Below the pieces are notes generated by a model. That model did no database searches. It was not told the DNA's origin and worked only from the letters and a program-made list of their open reading frames with translations. This document shows, in pieces, positions 59,931 through 64,000 of a stretch of 64,000 bases of DNA (the first letter of the stretch is position 1; every line of letters starts with the position of its first letter). Source of the DNA: Calliopsis andreniformis (Eukaryota > Arthropoda > Insecta > Hymenoptera > Andrenidae); NCBI RefSeq assembly GCF_051401765.1, contig NC_135066.1, positions 18,951,001 to 19,015,000 on the forward strand. Direction: 5' to 3'. Both the position numbers and the translations under genes were made by a program.

Positions 59931-60306
59931 GTTACTTAACACCTTCCTAGAATTCTCTGAAAACTGTTGCATGAAACAGACAGGAAGCGAGGGGCCTCAT
60001 GAATGCGCCCAGTCCATTCCAACTCTCAAGAAAGGTCAAAAAGATCACGTAGGCACCACATACGTAACAAACCTAATAAAATGCTACATTACCTAAATAA
60101 TGTGTTTCTAAATATTTTATTTCAATAATATTCAAGCTTCTTTAACATTAAATGTTCCGTGGGGGGTCAATAAGAACGAAAGTTAGCAGAGGATATCCGT
60201 TGATCACTACGTAATTTATTTAACTACTTTTTGGCAGCTAACAATGCCAAATAAAAACAGTCAGCACTAATAATTGACCGTAATTTGATTGATCTTGTAA
60301 TTGCAG

Positions 60307-60474
60307 TATGACTCAACAGTACCTGGAAAAGGAGGAGGTGGCGGAGAATACACAGTTCAGACGGGCTTTGGATGGACGAATGGTGTGGTCTTCGAGTTTC
60401 TTGACACCTTCTCGTCTATCACAGCGAAAGGGACGCCTGACGACAGTGACCCGGTCACTATAACACTGGTATAA
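60307..60474 (+). CDS. Trehalase (GH37), last coding exon
   Basis: The exon follows ttgtaattgcag and reads YDSTVPGK, then GGGGGEY and [15 protein letters not shown], ending DPVTITLV and tandem stops TAA TAA (60472-60477). The glycine-rich GGEY block and FGWTNGV are hallmarks of the C-terminus of trehalases. No transmembrane helix follows the catalytic domain, so the product is most simply a soluble or secreted Tre-1-like enzyme. An alternative donor, CTG|GTATAA, could in principle splice past the stop to an unseen exon with a membrane anchor; I found no such exon downstream. The exon lies 23 kb from its partner exon. Confidence 0.92.
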   Translation, partial: YDSTVPGKGGGGGEYTVQTGFGWTNGVVFEFLDTFSSITAKGTPDDSDPVTITLV

Positions 60475-60531
60475 TAACAGGTACAAAATTTGAATATCAG
60501 AATATAAATTTTCACAATTTTGCTGTACAGA

Positions 60532-60537
60532 AATAAA
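60532..60537 (+). promoter_or_regulatory. Candidate poly(A) signal of trehalase
   Basis: AATAAA lies about 58 bases after the trehalase stop codon and would end the transcript with a short 3' UTR. The hexamer is common by chance in AT-rich DNA, so this rests on position. Confidence 0.45.
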
Positions 60538-60799
60538 CGCAGTAAGCAAGCCTTCACTTTCGAAATAGATTTTCCCCGAGATGAGGATAGAAATGTTCTA
60601 TAAAGTTATCAAAATACTCGAACCATTCAAATACATACAATATAGTCTACTGTATTTGCAAATCTTAATATCCAAGAATTCTATATGCTATTCAAATCTT
60701 TTACTTTCCTTACTGTTATTATTATCATACAATAACAGAGGGTAAAGTATTGCGATGGGTCTTCAGTCTATGAAAGTCAAAAAGCCGATGACTGAATTC

Positions 60800-61660
60800 T
60801 ATATGCGTTGATGTGCGTGCGTGGGTGTGCGGTATATCTCCGTACTGGGTTATCGGAATTGGATTAAATTTGGTATGGTAGTTTCTGTATATGGGGCATT
60901 GATGCCATCAAAAATAAAAATGCTATGTTCTGATAATAAGCTACTCTGCAGATGTTGGGAAACGATCGCAATCGGGTAATTTTCTCTGTTGTGATCGATT
61001 GAATTTTGTTTTGCTAATTGGAGTGAAACAATTGCTTACAAGTACTTACTATTTTGATGTTAAAATTGATTACCATGTACATACATCTGTATACTATTAT
61101 ACAAAGAGATGAAAATGCTTTGGTTTTTCAGGGTAAATTCTGAAACTACTAAACCGATTTGGAAAATTCTTTCACTGTTTAAAAGCATATTTCTTCCCGA
61201 GTGACATAGGCTACATCTTATATTGTATTACGGTCTGTTAAAAGAGAAATATTGGTATATGCAGAAAAAAAAACAAATATCTTGGACGTAGAACCAATCT
61301 ACACGTCACCCATCACGCGTCGCATGGCAGTGTATTCTCTATTGTTTTTCTGATGACTAACTATATGTTAGTTTATCTACAGCTGGAAACACTGAAAATC
61401 AATATATTTTGCTATCATAGTGTAACAAAACAAAAAATGTAGTATATTCTGAGGTACTATCGATTGACCTAAATGAGCTCTCAAATGCTCTCATATTAGC
61501 CCGTAACTTAAGTGTTTAAATGAAACTTTACATTGATAAAGATTTTAAATACGTTTTCCTATTTTTAAAACATTAAAGAGAACATCAGTCAATCCATGAC
61601 ATCCACACAAGCGAAGCTACGGGCAATAGTTAGTACATACATACATACATAAACGATCAT
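60800..61660 (+). repeat. Probable degraded dispersed repeat ending in an ACAT microsatellite
   Basis: The phrases AAACCGATTTGG, GAGTGACATAGGCTACATCT and CGAAGCTACGGGCAATAGTT resemble, from memory, a repeat widespread in insect genomes. A (CATA)n tail follows at about 61635-61655. The class is uncertain and there is no coding. Confidence 0.4.
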
Positions 61661-62930
61661 TTATTTCATCTAACTATAGAGTTCATCTAACTATATCCTA
61701 CTTTGTATGGGTAGCTATGTACACCAGTTATAGACGAAGCATCTACACAGGTTTAAAGCCTACATACTTAATACCGTTTGCAAAAATTTTTACCTAAAAC
61801 AAATATCAACGTAAAAATGTTCAACCAACAGGGATCTTAGAGCAATTTTTAAATATTCTAACACAAACATTATAAATTCTTGTTATCAATATGACACCCG
61901 CTTATAATTCAAGGGTTAAGAATTTTACTTACCAAAAAAAGACGAAAATCAAAAACTTCACTTGTTAATTATAAGACTTCTTTCACACATCGATTCGAGA
62001 ATTGCGATTCATGTATGCAATTTGCGTTGGACGATTTTTTCGTATAGTGATTCCTGAATCATCATTCACATCTATGTTTTTCCTTGTTTTCCCAATTACA
62101 AACAACAGAGACAAACATGTGATAGACATAAAATCGCGCGTCAAAATTTAAAATATTGCTTGATTTTTGAAGATCTTACAATAATTTTAAAAAGAAATAT
62201 TTCGAGCAAAAGTTAGTCAGCTTCAAATGGACTACGAATTGCGATATTAAAAATTTCCAAAAAACGGTTTTTTCGAGAAAAACCGATTTGACCTTGAGCT
62301 TTTTAAAGATAGAATCGTATATGTTAAACAATAGAATAAAGAAACGACGAAACTTTAATATTCTAAGGTTTAATCGAACTATATTTTTTTAAATTATAGC
62401 GGGGAAATATAACAATTATTTTCTCATTTGAAAACACTCTCTGACTGATGTATGTGGAATGTCTTCGTTTCTTTTCTTTCTTTTCCCTCTCGGCCTTTCC
62501 TGTTTCGCTATATTCCGCTATATTCCGCTCGCTTTTAGGACACCTGCAGATCATCTTCGTCACAATTCAATTTTGATGACGTTACTAAAATTGTCATCGT
62601 TATCATATATTTTTGAATTCATATTCTTGTACCTGATGTCAAGACGAATTTAACGACTTACTATAGCATGCTCTTGAAGTAATCTTCCGTGATTACTAGC
62701 TATTAAACAGTAATTTTTTGTAGATCGAAATACATGTTTAAAATGGTAACCTCAACAGAAAAAATTAACATTATCATTTATTTTTTCAATGGTAAAAAAT
62801 TTGTTCACCAACATGATACATTTAAATTACAAAAGATGTTGTAAATATAATCCATAACACAAAATTCGTATCGCGAATTTGTATCTCACGATAATCGCCC
62901 TGTGTTACATCTGTGTACGCTCAGTATAGC
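61660..62930. other. AT-rich DNA, nothing supported
   Basis: Downstream of trehalase. A short hairpin (CGGTTTTT..GAGAAAAACCG) near 62268-62290 is the only structure noted. Confidence 0.45.
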
Positions 62931-62942
62931 CTTGTTCAAATT

Positions 62943-63092
62943 AGTCAAGTTACTTGAATTCGAACGGTTTGAACGCAAGTGATTTGAGGTAACTTGACCA
63001 ATATGGACGTGTTGCTTTACTTAACATAAAACGTTCCTTTAAGTTTCCATTTCGTCGAGGTACGTTCAAATCAGTCAAGTTACTTGAACTCA
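62943..63092. repeat. AGTCAAGTTACTTGAA direct and inverted copies
   Basis: The word occurs at about 62943 and 63075 in direct orientation and, diverged, inverted at about 62985 (GGTAACTTGACC). Confidence 0.6.
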
Positions 63093-63209
63093 ACAAAAAC
63101 ACGCTCTCGTTTAGGGAGAACAATTTGCAAGTATCGATTAAAACATATGCTCGCCCGTTTTGGTACAATCGAAGAGGCAACGTCACAGTGTGATCTTCCG
63201 CTCGAACGA

Positions 63210-64000
63210 GGTGGAGGCATGTCCTACGTTTTCGTCGCTTCTCTTTATGACGAGAGTATCAGTCAACACTTGGTCTTTTCTGGTTTAAATAGAATGATAT
63301 ATTTGAACGAGTAACGTACAGAGGCTTGTTCGCACTTTTATACACGGGTTGGTCCACGACACGTGGTCGCGAGTGAGGTACTCGTTATTCGCTACGGCGT
63401 GCGCGTTACACAGGTGTTTCGAATTGCCACGGAGCTGAAACACACATTGTCGGCACGTTAGATAACCGTTCGCGTGACCGCGGGTACGATTGCTTGCAGC
63501 CCGTAGGCCGAAAGTATTTCTGTTCGCGAAAACTGTTCGTTATACTGACCTTGCACGTGGTCGCTGACTCGACTTGCGTCGCAGTCAGCAGGCCAAAGAT
63601 AATCCGTATGCCACACAGTCTGGCCTTGTCGGCGTCCAGCATAAGAAGGACGAAATCGCTACTCGCTACAGGATTTCGCTACGCGACGCTTCCCTATTAT
63701 GCCCCTGATTGGCTCATGTGTGTCGAGTGATCTCGTGACCAATAAGTTACGACGACAAATCGATATCCCACGATGATTGGCACGATCCCACCTGGGGCTC
63801 TTCTTACGGCGATAATCCCGAGACGTAGAGCTTCCAAAGCCCGTGGGTTCTTTTCGCCACCAACTGCCAACAATGTGACGCCGATGGCTTCTCCGTTAGA
63901 TACTTCTTTCCCGGAATGCGGAGCGAAGTGGCCCACCTCGCGTGACGTCGGCTGATTTCCATGAGTCGATGCGTCCCCGTGTAACCGTGGTGCAGCCCTC
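63210..64000 (+). repeat. Dispersed G+C-richer repeat, copy 2 (runs off the window)
   Basis: Same block order as 50.88-51.7 kb (AACGTACAG, GTACTCGTTA, AGATAATCCG, GAAGGACGAAATCGCT, CCCGAGACGT) and ends at the window edge with GTGCAGCCCTC, paralleling TGATGCAGCCCTTC at 51713. The open frames on both strands are without known domains. Confidence 0.7.

Larger units (their letters stand above)
37171..60306 (+). other. Trehalase intron 2 (about 23.1 kb)
   Basis: Bounded by GTAAGT and ttgcag. It holds a foldback element (38.3-38.8 kb), a dispersed repeat (44.2-44.6 kb), a transposase end (49.0-49.3 kb), a long-inverted-repeat element (49.4-50.5 kb), a GC-richer dispersed repeat (50.9-51.9 kb), a LINE C-terminus (52.3-53.0 kb), an LTR (54.2-55.0 kb), a TIR element (55.8-57.1 kb) and a LINE RT relic (58.1-59.7 kb). 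The stretches 38.9-42.0, 42.2-44.1, 44.7-48.9, 53.1-54.1 and 57.5-58.1 kb are AT-rich with only the small repeats listed separately. Confidence 0.85.

Noticed and set aside
1..64000. CRISPR arrays, operons, riboswitches, rRNA
   Set aside because: The window is insect nuclear DNA. No regularly spaced repeats with unique spacers, ribosomal sequence or bacterial signals were seen.

Overview
The window is AT-rich eukaryotic DNA from an insect, most likely a hymenopteran and perhaps an ant. The evidence is one recognisable host gene of insect type, an intron-exon layout with GT..AG splice sites, and a dense set of transposable-element (TE) relics of kinds common in insect genomes (hAT, piggyBac, Tc1/mariner, DUF4817-type, Copia, Jockey-like LINEs). 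No bacterial, CRISPR or operon feature is present.

Host gene: the last three coding exons of a trehalase (glycoside hydrolase family 37) lie on the + strand at 16847-17087, 36971-37170 and 60307-60474. The splice phases join exactly (phase 1, then phase 0). Exon 2 carries the trehalase signature QWDYPNAWPP. The last exon carries the glycine-rich GGGGGEY block and ends TAA TAA with an AATAAA signal about 58 bases later. The N-terminal exons are upstream, outside the window. The two introns are about 19.9 and 23.1 kb, and most recognisable TE matter from 20 to 60 kb sits inside them.

Layout. 0.35-1.2 kb: hAT relic. 2.1-4.9 kb: second hAT transposase relic (BED finger, catalytic core, dimerisation region) with a 614-bp Tc1-type element nested in an intron-like segment. 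7.6-8.25 kb: TTAA-flanked inverted-repeat element. 8.9-10.0 kb: near-intact C-terminal two thirds of a piggyBac transposase, broken by one stop. 10.4-11.1 kb: palindromes and a GC-rich tandem. 12.4-13.5 kb: DUF4817-domain relic beside a 590-bp foldback. 13.66-14.3 kb: dispersed repeat carrying a 209-bp Penelope/hammerhead-like insertion flanked by 11-bp duplications. 15.2-15.9 kb: first copy of a TA-ended element.

Trehalase intron 1 (17.1-37.0 kb): a DUF4817-family transposase end, a degenerate minisatellite, the second TA-ended element, a Copia relic and a Jockey-like LINE bracketed by a 16-bp direct repeat. Intron 2 (37.2-60.3 kb): foldback elements, the second copy of the 13.66-kb repeat, another transposase end, a 1.1-kb long-inverted-repeat element with internal tandem motifs, one copy of a dispersed GC-richer repeat (its second copy lies downstream at 63.2 kb to the window end), LINE relics, an LTR of TGT..ACA form and a 1.3-kb element with repeated GGGACAAAAGTAAC motifs. 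Downstream of the gene lies mostly non-coding DNA.

Every TE reading frame seen is broken. The only sequence that looks under coding constraint is trehalase. All family names are by motif recognition from the sequence; no search was run.
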